DNA from: Mesaphorura yosii
Lineage: Eukaryota; Arthropoda; Collembola; Poduromorpha; Tullbergiidae
Reading direction: 5' to 3'
Assembly: GCA_009869945.1 (NCBI GenBank)
Contig: WIXG01000022.1
Span: forward strand, 186,001-250,000
DNA: 64,000 nucleotides
Shown: one piece after another, positions 14,301 to 23,900 of the stretch
Position numbering within the stretch: position 1 is the first letter of the stretch
How the letters are laid out: each line of letters begins with the position of its first letter
Notes under the pieces: generated by a model
Database searches by the model: none
What the model saw: the letters and a program-made list of their open reading frames with translations, nothing else
What the model was told of the DNA's origin: nothing
Translations under genes and position numbers: made by a program

Positions 14301-16223
14301 TGATGTAATGCAACGCAATTCATGCCTCTTTCTCTTCGCCTCTCGCTGATACCGGCCCGGGTGTAGAGTTACACGTTACACGACGAAGAGGTTCAATCTT
14401 AAATTAGATAATAGTGTGACTAACATAACCCTTTACTCACATATTCCTATTCAGGGTTCCAAGCTCTATTCTTGCCTAGTCTATTATCTTACGCCGTATT
14501 TCTCTCACTATCTGCGTGGTCGAGCCGAGTTCAGTCGTGGACTTTGACGAAGTGCCTTTGTTAGCCATTCGCATTTGTTGGATAATGAAAGTTTTTAATA
14601 TCATGTCCAACATTTTGTCTTGAGAGAAAAGGAGCAAGAAATCAGCTGAACAAGCAGCCAAGGGAATTCACAAACTCGCATTATATCAACCTGTTCAGTT
14701 TCCTTGTGTAATCAAATTTCAATTGCGTTACGGTTACGGATGTATCGGAATCCAGGCAAAAAAGAAAAGATGGGAAAAGCAGACAGCGCAGCATATGAGC
14801 CCTGGGCCTGAGCCGCATCTGGAGAATTAATCTTTCTCCAAGCCAAGTCCTTGCTCTGCTCCGGAAAAGTTGCATTCGCGCATATTCGGTCTGAAAAAAT
14901 GGAAACGCCTAGGAGAGGCTCAGAGCAGCTATTATGCCAGGCGCTCGATTGCGTTTGCGTTGCTGGCGTCGACTTCTGCCTTTTTGTCTCCAAGTCAATT
15001 TGGTTCTCTGCTGTGGTCGTATCTTTTGTCTCAAAATTGGAGATATATTTTTATAAATTGCCTTGTCGTACACTCAGATGTATCTGAAGACAGAGAAACA
15101 GAGAGAGAGAAGCCTCCGGGCCTTGTAAAAAATGCTGTGGCCAGGAATTATTTTTTTTGCCTCATTCGTCTAAAAGACAACCGCACTTGACTTGCAGTTT
15201 TCGGCAGATCAGGACTTCGAAGCTGTATGGCCAAGAGAAAGCTCGCCGGATGCAGTAAACACAACGGATTTGATGCTACGTATTTATAAAATTTATACGA
15301 GGATAAAAAATAGCTCACGATTGTAAAAACGAAAGTTTTTATTTTTATATTCCAACTGGGACCCGCACTGCCGCGGTGACTTTACTGCACTCCAATAATA
15401 GTTTCCTATCAAGATAATGGGAGTAATGAGAAATTACGTTTCAGCTTTTACGAACCCTGAATGAGCGTTCACCCTTCATACTTGCGGTGTCTGATTTTGT
15501 ACTTTTTGAACTTGAAATTCAACTTTATTTCAATTTCACAGCTCGCGATTTCTAGTGCATTTCCATGCATAAAAGAACATAGCATCATCGCAAAGCGGTC
15601 GAAAACTTTACTAGCTGTGCCCAGCCTTTCTGCTTAATTGAGTTGTCCTCCGAGTTCATGTTTTTCGACCATTTCCACTTGACGGATTAGTCCAGATTGT
15701 GGAAATATTCCGCACGTCCAAGCCTGACATGCAATCTAGCTCCTTTTCTAATTGCACACACAAGGTATAATACGAGAATCGTGGAAAGAACCAACGCAAT
15801 TAAAGGAAGGAATGATTCACGTGCGTATCGTAGACAAAATATAGCGACGTCCGCGTGAAGTCGAGTAAGGAAATTGATACGTTCATTCGTGAATCCATTT
15901 TGGTCTCCGAGGACTCATAATTTCATTTGTGTCAATTTTCAAAACCAATCCATCCTATGCTGCCTACGCGTACCGCCGAAATAGCTTCACTTCGCGCAAT
16001 AGTGGCAGAAAGATTTGAGCGTTAGTCACCCTAATTTATTACGTTCCCCAAAATGTCTGGACACCTCACCCAACGCGAACCGCAATTGGTTTAGAATTTA
16101 GTCATGAAAGGGACGAAAGGTATTTTCGCATTTCATTCGTTCCTGGATGTCATTAATGAAAGAACATTTGTCTTCATCCATAAGCATAAGTGTATAAGTC
16201 CAATATTTTCAGGAAACTCATGA

Positions 16224-16544
<321 letters not shown>

Positions 16545-16841
16545 TTAAGGGACAGGACGTCATCGTCGTCGTCACCAACACCATCGACATCAATGACATC
16601 GATTCGAGAACAACCACCGCATGCTGCGTCGAAACCACAGGATTATTATAATTATTATTACAGTCCGTACATCCAGAACAACCAAGTCAGTGTGTCCAAC
16701 AATCAGAACCCTTTCAACGTGAACAATTCGATACGCCATTTTTCGTACTTTAACTCAACACACACGAACAATCATCATCCGCACACTCAAATCCCGACAT
16801 TTCCCTCAGCCTCTTCCACTTTCCAGAAATTCACGAAATAA
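16545..16841 (+). other. Open frame continuing in phase after the Ubx stop; candidate C-terminal extension or start of 3' UTR
   Basis: The homeodomain frame has no stop for 98 codons after the Ubx TGA and ends at TAA (16839-16841). The translated segment has five consecutive Ser (16560-16574), then PTPSTS, a Tyr-rich patch at 16641-16661, and Asn/His/Gln-rich sequence. This resembles the disordered parts of Hox proteins and differs from the Cys/Leu/Phe-rich chance frames elsewhere in the window. An internal ATG lies at 16593. It could be reached by stop-codon readthrough, by an alternative splice that skips the TGA, or not at all if it is simply 3' UTR. The base after TGA is T, which is not the leakiest context (TGA-C). 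Conservation or protein data would decide. Confidence 0.4.
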
Positions 16842-17092
16842 GAAAGGGCATCCGTGGGCAAGATGGCAAGATTGATGGTTGAGGTTAGTTAAATCGCTTA
16901 AGATCTGCCGAACATTTAACACGGCTTATAAACTATTTGAATAATGATTATAATGATTCGTATTGTGGTAGTTGCCAGTTCAGTGTGTTGCAGCACATAG
17001 ACCTAGTTCTGTTGGTATGAAAAACCAGTATTAACATTATAATATTACTTAAACACTATATCCACTACGATTCCTAGACGCTAAGCTCTGAA

Positions 17093-17100
17093 GTATACGT
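17093..17100 (+). promoter_or_regulatory. miR-iab-4-5p seed match, proximal
   Basis: GTATACGT is complementary to nucleotides 1-8 of Drosophila miR-iab-4-5p as I remember it. It lies about 550 bases after the Ubx stop and upstream of the first poly(A)-like signal, so a short 3' UTR would retain it. Confidence 0.5.
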
Positions 17101-17230
17101 GCATAGTTTTAATTATGACATAAGAATTAATGGACAGCTAGCGTGAGATTGAATGTGAGCGAGTGCGTGATATGGCTGGCCAGAGTTTTTTTGTTTTCCG
17201 TGCCCGCGCCCATGAATGATTGAATATAAA

Positions 17231-17236
17231 ATTAAA
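17231..17236 (+). terminator. Possible proximal poly(A) signal of Ubx (ATTAAA)
   Basis: ATTAAA, the common variant signal, lies about 690 bases after the stop. Use here would give a short 3' UTR lacking the distal microRNA-site cluster. The motif is short and could be chance. Confidence 0.25.
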
Positions 17237-19193
17237 GCTCTCACCATCATTGGCCGGCACCAGCCACAATGAATGAAGGATTCATTTTGCAAGGACACTC
17301 ACTCGCCTCGCCATATTACAGAATGCTTTTGTCTTGTGGCTGCGTTCGCAGTTCGTACAGTAGGAAAATGGTCAGTCAAGTATTCAAGCTTTTTCAACAA
17401 AAGATTCACTCTTTTTTGTCCATTCATAATTGATCGTTTCGCCCTCAAACGTTTCGTTTAGTATACTCATATATTTTGCAGATAACAATCTGATGGTTGC
17501 ATATGAGAAAATTTAACGAACCAACCTAATTATCGCGGCGGGCGAAGTAGTGGTTTTCCTCCTGCCGCTGATTAACTGATGCATGCGTTTAATATTCGGA
17601 AGCCAAATGTTCCAGTTGCGAAATGGTTCGATGCCCATTTTGAGGATGATGCAAAAATGTAATATGCAAAGTACTTGCAGTCAACGCATTCAAATCTTCT
17701 GAGTTTCTCGCTTCTAGTTTTAATGATGCGTGGAGTCCGACTTGCGAAGGCCATGAAAGAATCATTGCAAAATTTGTGGTTTATGTGAGAATTCGGAAAT
17801 AGAAATCGTTTTATCGTTTCGAGAAATGTACCGCTTGCGAAATATTTGTTGCAGTTTAATTGGCAGGAAAATTCGCACAAGAGGCCTGAAGAAAACGGGG
17901 CGCCGATTTGGCAAGGTTAAACAGACAGTAACAGTAACGAGGGTTGCAAGAAAGTGTGGAAGGTTAAGGAGCCGGGAACGAGAAGGAAACCGTTTAAAAT
18001 CTCGTAAAAGTCACTTTATGGAAGTTGTGAAGGGCATAAAACGTAATGTAATGTAGTCGTAAATGACAAGTAAACCGTTTTGAAGATTCTGTTTACTGTA
18101 ATAACTTTTTACGGTTACAGCCAAAGCGAACTTGGGAAACTAGACTTCTAGACGTTCTTTACTCCTTGTGTACTACGTTCATGTGGCGATTCTGAAGACA
18201 CAAACTTTGTTCTTAACTCTTAACTCTTTCTTTCATGACCTTCCTTCTTTAACGTTCCTTTCCTTCGGAAGCCGCAGCCGTAAAGAGATGCAACCTACAA
18301 ACTTGTCACTGCTCCGTCAAAGGATTGAAGCCAATGAATTGAGCTATCATTTTAATCCTCTCACGTCAAAAGAAAGGGTTTGACTTACGATAACCATAAT
18401 CTCAGGCCACTCAGCATGTTTTATGGTACTTTAAATAATGTGCGACGTGCGCATAATTGCGGCCGCGACAATATTCGTAAGTTAATTCATTTCATTTCCA
18501 ATGCACCCAAGCGCAGTGTGCCATCTCATAATCCGATTGTAAACGTTTAGTTTTGTATTCCAATGCAAGGTGGAAGCTAGTTTGCCAGTTTACGAGCTGC
18601 GCGAGTGTTCGGCCGTTACGCTGTATTGTATAATAATAATTTTCATTGCGTACAATAATGGACTCATGCTTTATACGGTTGAAGTGAGAAAGTGCACACC
18701 ATCATGGCATAGTCAGACCCAGCCGTAGCAAAGCCTAAGGTTGGTAGAGAAATGCTCTTGCTTCTTGGAAACACGGTCCCACTGTCCATGAATTCAATAG
18801 GTCGCTCCAGTGTTCGTTTACAGCGTTTATGCACAATATGCGATGTTTTATGGACTTTCGCGTCGGTGGTCGAGGAAAGCAAGCGACGAGCGGAGGACTA
18901 CTTTCTGTTTCGACTCTACGAATGGTCTCGTTTAAAGTTTTATGGCGTCAAATTGTTGTGAACTGAAAAATCGCCTTAATCTTCCTTCAGCTCTCGTGAA
19001 ACTCGGAGACTCAGAGTTAAACTTCTCATTATTTTTGATATCTGATAGATACAAAAAATCATTGCTGAACAGGCAAACCAAATTCAGAGTCAAGTCATTG
19101 ATCAATCAGATCGAGCTGAACAGGTACGCATTATTTCTAACAGAATACAATTTCGCAATTTCTTACTAGGCATATTTTCGCGACAGATGCAGA

Positions 19194-19199
19194 ATTAAA
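19194..19199 (+). terminator. Possible intermediate poly(A) signal (ATTAAA)
   Basis: ATTAAA lies just upstream of the dense iab-4/iab-8 seed-match cluster. If used, it would remove that cluster from the message. This is motif evidence only. Confidence 0.2.
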
Positions 19200-19381
19200 G
19201 AACACAGCAACCTGGACACGTTTTGCGGCTAATTTTATATTTCTTGAATTCACTCAACGACATCCGTCTGTCTTGTGAGGACTTCCAGAGTGTCTCTTTT
19301 GTTGGACTTGTTTGAATGAATGCTTGAAACTTACTAGTTAAATGGTAATGACAAAATTGCTTGCAGTTTTAATTTGTATGT

Positions 19382-19389
19382 TGTAAATA
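19382..19389 (+). promoter_or_regulatory. Pumilio response element in the Ubx 3' UTR
   Basis: TGTAAATA matches the UGUANAUA element bound by Pumilio/PUF proteins, which repress or destabilise mRNAs. It overlaps a TATACG 6-mer (19388-19393) that matches the miR-iab-4-5p seed, so the two factors could compete. It is the only full match I found in the presumed 3' UTR. Confidence 0.35.
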
Positions 19390-19412
19390 TACGCTAATAT
19401 TAATCAAACCAA

Positions 19413-19419
19413 ATACGTA
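19413..19419 (+). promoter_or_regulatory. miR-iab-8-5p seed match
   Basis: ATACGTA is complementary to nucleotides 2-8 of Drosophila miR-iab-8-5p as remembered. It is the first site of the distal cluster. Confidence 0.5.
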
Positions 19420-19453
19420 CTGTAATTAAGGTGGGCTCTACCTAAGTAAACTT

Positions 19454-19461
19454 GTATACGA
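19454..19461 (+). promoter_or_regulatory. miR-iab-4-5p 8mer site
   Basis: GTATACG followed by A is the canonical 8mer form (seed match 2-8 plus A opposite position 1) for miR-iab-4-5p. Confidence 0.55.
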
Positions 19462-19887
19462 TGAAATGTACACGAAACCAAAAGGAGCTAAGCTAAGATA
19501 ACTTCTTCGGAAGAACTAAAATTTTTAAGCGCACCATTACAACTTTATTGCTTTAAGGAAATAACGAAACAAATGTATACTAAAAAGTGGCAAGTGAGTG
19601 AACGCAAGAAGGAACCTTTATTTTATAACTTATTCACTGTTCTATTCTGCTTTTGTGTTCATGATTTCAGAGGTTCATGACAAAGAAAGAAGAGTTTTTA
19701 CGATTTCTTGGATCTGTTCTGTTTTCTTTTCTTGAAGTGATAAGGTTGTGAGCTCGTTCGACTTTATGCACATGTACACAATCCTTCAAACAGCATTAAT
19801 ACTTATTTTTGTAGATCAGACGGGAGAGTGTGAATCTGCACGTCATGTCAAACCAACTCCGAATTGATGAGGGGCAATATTACTATT

Positions 19888-19894
19888 ATACGTA
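19888..19894 (+). promoter_or_regulatory. miR-iab-8-5p seed match
   Basis: ATACGTA overlaps TATACG (19887-19892), a 6-mer seed match for miR-iab-4-5p. Another TATACG follows at 19907-19912. Confidence 0.5.
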
Positions 19895-19962
19895 GCAACT
19901 GTTATTTATACGGTAATTTTAAGTGTACTTGAGTACTAATCATGATACGATTTCAAATCCTA

Positions 19963-19971
19963 GTATACGTA
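19963..19971 (+). promoter_or_regulatory. Composite iab-4-5p and iab-8-5p seed match
   Basis: GTATACGTA contains both GTATACG (iab-4-5p, 19963-19969) and ATACGTA (iab-8-5p, 19965-19971). Either of the two sense/antisense microRNAs could use it. Confidence 0.55.
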
Positions 19972-20187
19972 TTAGTTGTACTGGTATCTGTAGGAGAGTC
20001 TAAGTTTAGCCAACGTCAATCGTGAATGTACTTAATTTATGCTAAGGTCATGTGCAAGTAGTCATCGGAAAAGTACAGTAAAAGTGAGCGAAGGTGGATG
20101 GTGAACGTAGTTCTTGTGGTATTCGTGAGCTCCTAACCGAAAAATTGTAACTTGTAGTGGTCTTAGTGTTTGTACACGGTCAACAAT

Positions 20188-20195
20188 GTATACCG
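20188..20195 (+). promoter_or_regulatory. miR-iab-4-3p seed match
   Basis: GTATACCG is complementary to nucleotides 1-8 of Drosophila miR-iab-4-3p as remembered. It is the only 3p-type site in the cluster. Confidence 0.45.
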
Positions 20196-20209
20196 ACGGT
20201 GAAACTATT

Positions 20210-20216
20210 ATACGTA
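20210..20216 (+). promoter_or_regulatory. miR-iab-8-5p seed match
   Basis: ATACGTA overlaps TATACG (20209-20214), a 6-mer match to the iab-4-5p seed. Confidence 0.5.
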
Positions 20217-20234
20217 CTATTGCATTCTAAAACT

Positions 20235-20241
20235 GTATACG
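20235..20241 (+). promoter_or_regulatory. miR-iab-4-5p seed match
   Basis: GTATACG followed by T gives complementarity to nucleotides 1-8 of miR-iab-4-5p, whose first base is A. Confidence 0.5.
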
Positions 20242-20405
20242 TTAGTTGAGTTGTAGTATTCGCAAGGCAAGATTTACCTTAAAGTCTAAGTATTATTCGT
20301 CACAGCGTAGAGCTGACTTTTAGATCCCAATTTCCAATTTATTTCGTCAGTTGACATCCTTTTTAGCGTCAGAAGTCTCACGTCTGAGTTTATTCAATGT
20401 ATACT

Positions 20406-20420
20406 ATTCAGATATACGTA
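20406..20420 (+). promoter_or_regulatory. Extended iab-4-5p / iab-8-5p target site
   Basis: ATTCAG, one unpaired A (20412) and TATACGTA follow one another. With the A bulged out, bases 20406-20419 can pair with nucleotides 1-13 of Drosophila miR-iab-4-5p. ATACGTA (20414-20420) also matches the iab-8-5p seed. This is the most extensive match in the cluster. Confidence 0.5.
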
Positions 20421-20700
20421 CTAGATTACGAAATGAAGAGTAGCTAGCTGCTAGTGGTTCATGTCTAGCAATGTCGTCGTCAGCTGCCTAGTTTCCCTTA
20501 ACTGTTGTAATAGTTTTCATGATTGAGACTTACATTGCACGATACCATTACTTACTACCGCTGCTACTGTAAGGTGTAACAACTCATTTGTAATTTGTCT
20601 TTATTATTATGCCAGTAAGTTATGACGATGATGTGAAACATTTAAATGCGTATATATATTACAAAATATATTATAATTTGATTGAAAATATACCCAAACC

Positions 20701-20706
20701 ATTAAA
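20701..20706 (+). terminator. Possible distal poly(A) signal of Ubx (ATTAAA)
   Basis: ATTAAA follows an AT-rich stretch and precedes a T/G-rich run (about 20738-20760). It lies just past the microRNA-site cluster. An AATAAA at 20971-20976, followed by T/G-rich sequence, is the alternative. Confidence 0.35.
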
Positions 20707-20970
20707 TTTTGAAAATTTGCAAATGATGGACGGACTTCCGTGTTTTCATTAATTGATTTTGCATGAGACTACACGATTATTTCGCATTCCACACAAAAAT
20801 GATGCGAATAGAAATTTGCCAGCGCCAACTTTCACCGTTGCTGCCAGTAACATTGAGTACATGATATTCACGATGGCTGGAAAGGCAAATCCGCGAATCG
20901 GATGCCGAGTCGACTACGAATGCACAACGCAGAGGACCGAGAGCGAGGAGAAGAGGAAGGAGCGAACGCG

Positions 20971-20976
20971 AATAAA
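20971..20976 (+). terminator. Alternative distal poly(A) signal (AATAAA)
   Basis: This is the first canonical AATAAA on the + strand after the Ubx exon that I found. TTTGTGCTG lies about 17-25 bases downstream. Only RNA 3'-end data can choose between this and 20701. Confidence 0.3.
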
Positions 20977-23900
20977 CCATTCTCGTTTGTGCTGCCATTT
21001 AATATGGTTTACGATCATTTGTAGAGACTTGTCGTTAGGGGACGCCTACCTTTACTCTCCTCAATAACCGGGAGCTGAGAGAGGAATGTATGAATTTCCT
21101 GCATCTGTTCTGGTAGCTTAAAAATGCAACCATTCTTAATATGTAAGTGGTCATGATAAATTTATTTCCCAACAATATCACACTCATAGTAGAGAACGAG
21201 TCAATAATTTCTTTACTCTTAATAATTGTGGATTTCGCTATTTTCTAACGGCATCAACTCCATTCATAAAGAACTTCAGGTAAAATTTTTCGCTGGGCAA
21301 GCCCCACATAATCAGGTTACATTGTGAAAGACTTGTAGCTGAAGGCTCGTCTTTAGGCTTACCTAACATTTTGATAACGTTATTAAAGATGCACCAGAGA
21401 CGCATTGTTTTATAAGAAACAGGGGAATAATTATAAATGCAGTTTGATTGTGCACTGAGATTTTCATTTTCAATGCAAACTGGGCATTGTGCTTCGCTTC
21501 TTGCCGCGGACAATGGACAACTCGTATTTTAATTTTTAATTTCCATCGTACTTGTCCCCACTTGCCAGCGTAAAAAATTTGGGAATTGTAATCACAGAAT
21601 TTGCATACTTTTTTGTCTCCCAGTTTAATTACAAACGTCAAAGTCGGTAATGCTTTATTTTGTGTTCATGTTTCAGGATTGCTCATCATTATTCACGGCT
21701 GCCGCATAAGTCAAGCATCGCCACCCAACGCCAAAAGCAGTAGGCGACAAGTCAGCAGAGTTTAATTACGGACGACCACACGAGACATGCTTTTAATATA
21801 AAAATGAAATATGTGTTTGTTGTATGCGTTTTAATTGTTGTCGAGTCGCATTATTTAATATGAGTCATTGTTGAAAACGGCATGTCAATTCTACTTGACT
21901 GGATTTGGTATTTCAGGAATGTACGCATTGCTCACGCGACTCACGCCTAGCCTCCAGATATTTTCATGCTTCTCCTTCATTCATTCAACTCATCATCATA
22001 GTAATCATAACCTGACCCCTGCCTCTGCCCTGCCCTGCCATGGCTTTGCATTTCATGAGATTGTGTCGACTGCAGCAGAACAAAGCTCAGTTGGCGTGGG
22101 CTAACGCTTCGCAGAGGTGGAAACAAAAGAAAAAATTAAGCGCACAACAAGGACACAAAGGGGAAAGGAGAAAGTGGAAAAGAACGCGTCTTCATTTTCT
22201 TTATTCGACCCTTGATACTCGTAAAAGCATTACTCCGTGACCAACGAAAGCGTGCTTTCTTCAAATTTTATTTTTCCTGTGCTCCAGCTCTTCTTGGAAT
22301 TGTGTACACACACTTAACTACTCGCCCCGCATTGTTTTCGACTTGGAAGTTGCCTTGCCTCATTCACATATGCTTTCCTTTTATTGCGCATAAGCCTCGT
22401 ATAAGTGCAATGTAATACCTTACTAAATATACAATTCCAAGCAGTGGCATAGTAATTTAATGCACTTATACGCACATTCACAAAAACATTGTCAGAAGAT
22501 GAATGGCTCAAGGTGTGATTTTCTTCTCCAAAGCCGTTATTTATTTGGGACGTTACGCGTCGACCGTAAAGCTTGCTGGTGCTGTTTTTATTTCCTCCGC
22601 TTGTATTACAATAGCAAATAACATGAAACAACATCAAACTTCTTAATTGATATTATTTGGTCTCGGATTCCGCTTGCCGAGACCCACACGAAATAGGCAT
22701 TGCTTGGACACTGTGCAGGACGAGAGAGCAGCTTTAGTATATTACTACTTACTACTTCAACTTACACGCAATTAAGATCGCCTCACTTAAGCGAATGTAA
22801 ACACGCTTGGGTCCTGCCCTTCTTTGTCACTAATTTCATTCCCTCAACACGTGCACTCTTAATCAAAAGACTCTGCATTTGCGGTTCAAATCGGCACTTG
22901 ATTTCTGCATCGGGGTCCAAACCATGCTAAGCAATGCCTGCTGCTTGCTGCTCACCATCCAGCGTGGACGCATTACCAGCTTTCTCCAGGATACGAGCTC
23001 GGTTCGCCTTGGTCTCAAAAGAAACTTGAGTGCGCATATTATAATCGTATATCATTGTGGAGAAAGAAATTCCTCCACATAAATCCTTCTGGCTGACTAT
23101 GCTTTATTGCAGCGCACATTGAGCGGAGAAAGGAACAAAATTCGCGGCGCATCGCGAAAGAAATTCGTTTGAGGGAGAGCGAAAGGAAGAATGAACTCTG
23201 GAGAAATTCACATTAAAGGACCTCTCCAAACACCAGACAGGGCGAGATAGTCTCCAGTCGAAGCGTAATAAGATTTCTTCAGCGCTTCCTTCGCGTTCCG
23301 CTTTCGTTCTTATCACTGGATGCAGTCGTGCGATTCGATGTAATGTGAACTTTGTGTTATTTCGCTTTTTATTCGCTCTCGGTTAATGTGTGTATTATAA
23401 TGTCATTGTTGTACGACAACATGGGCACTACGATAGAAAATATTTAGCAAAAGAAATCATCTCGAGAACGGGGCATAAGAGTACGTGTTTCGCGTTCAAT
23501 TTATTTCTCGACTCTTTTGTGACTTCGAACACTACACCGATGCCTTTGCCAGCATGCACCACCGCGCTATGTTTAATGTACACCGCATTTTACAATATCA
23601 TTTCTCCTCATTTATCTCTTCGCCGTAACATATTCATCATTCAAATTGCTGCTGATAGGGATTTTGTATCCACGGTGCATAAATAGAGTCAGAGTTGAGT
23701 GGCTCCGGCGCACGAGAAAGTATGGCCACGAATTTTTATTTCTTTAAGTAGATTTCTTGTTTCATGTCACCGCACCAATGCCAGCCCATATGCAAAGAAG
23801 CAGGCTGCATCCATGCATGCACGAAAAGAGAAGATAATTTTGCAGTTTCTTATTTCATGGCACGTTCCCCCAATTTATTTTATAAGCTTATGTAAAAATT

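Larger units (their letters stand above)
16842..20720 (+). other. Ubx: Probable long Ubx 3' UTR
   Basis: This stretch directly follows the Ubx exon on the same strand and has no recognisable gene. From about 19170 to 20750 there is not even a moderate open frame on either strand. It contains a proximal iab-4-type seed match at 17093 and a dense group of iab-4/iab-8 seed matches at 19413-20420, plus one Pumilio element. Poly(A)-signal variants occur at 17231, 19194, 20701 and 20971. Drosophila Ubx mRNAs have long 3' UTRs with alternative poly(A) sites and iab-4/iab-8 targets, so the arrangement fits the family. The 3' end is uncertain. Transcription might also run on towards Antp, since Ubx-Antp read-through transcripts are known in branchiopod crustaceans and myriapods. 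Confidence 0.65.

Noticed and set aside
16201-16212. A second acceptor-like site (TATTTTCAG) upstream of the homeobox exon
   Set aside because: Using it would place TGA at 16221-16223 in the homeodomain frame, so it cannot feed the Ubx reading frame.
17826-18056. Arg/Lys-rich 76-residue open frame in the 3' UTR
   Set aside because: No known domain, low-quality random composition, and it lies within the presumed Ubx 3' UTR. It looks like a chance frame in purine-rich DNA.
22879-22895. GGTTCAAATC resembling a tRNA B box
   Set aside because: No A box at the right distance and no cloverleaf stems around it.
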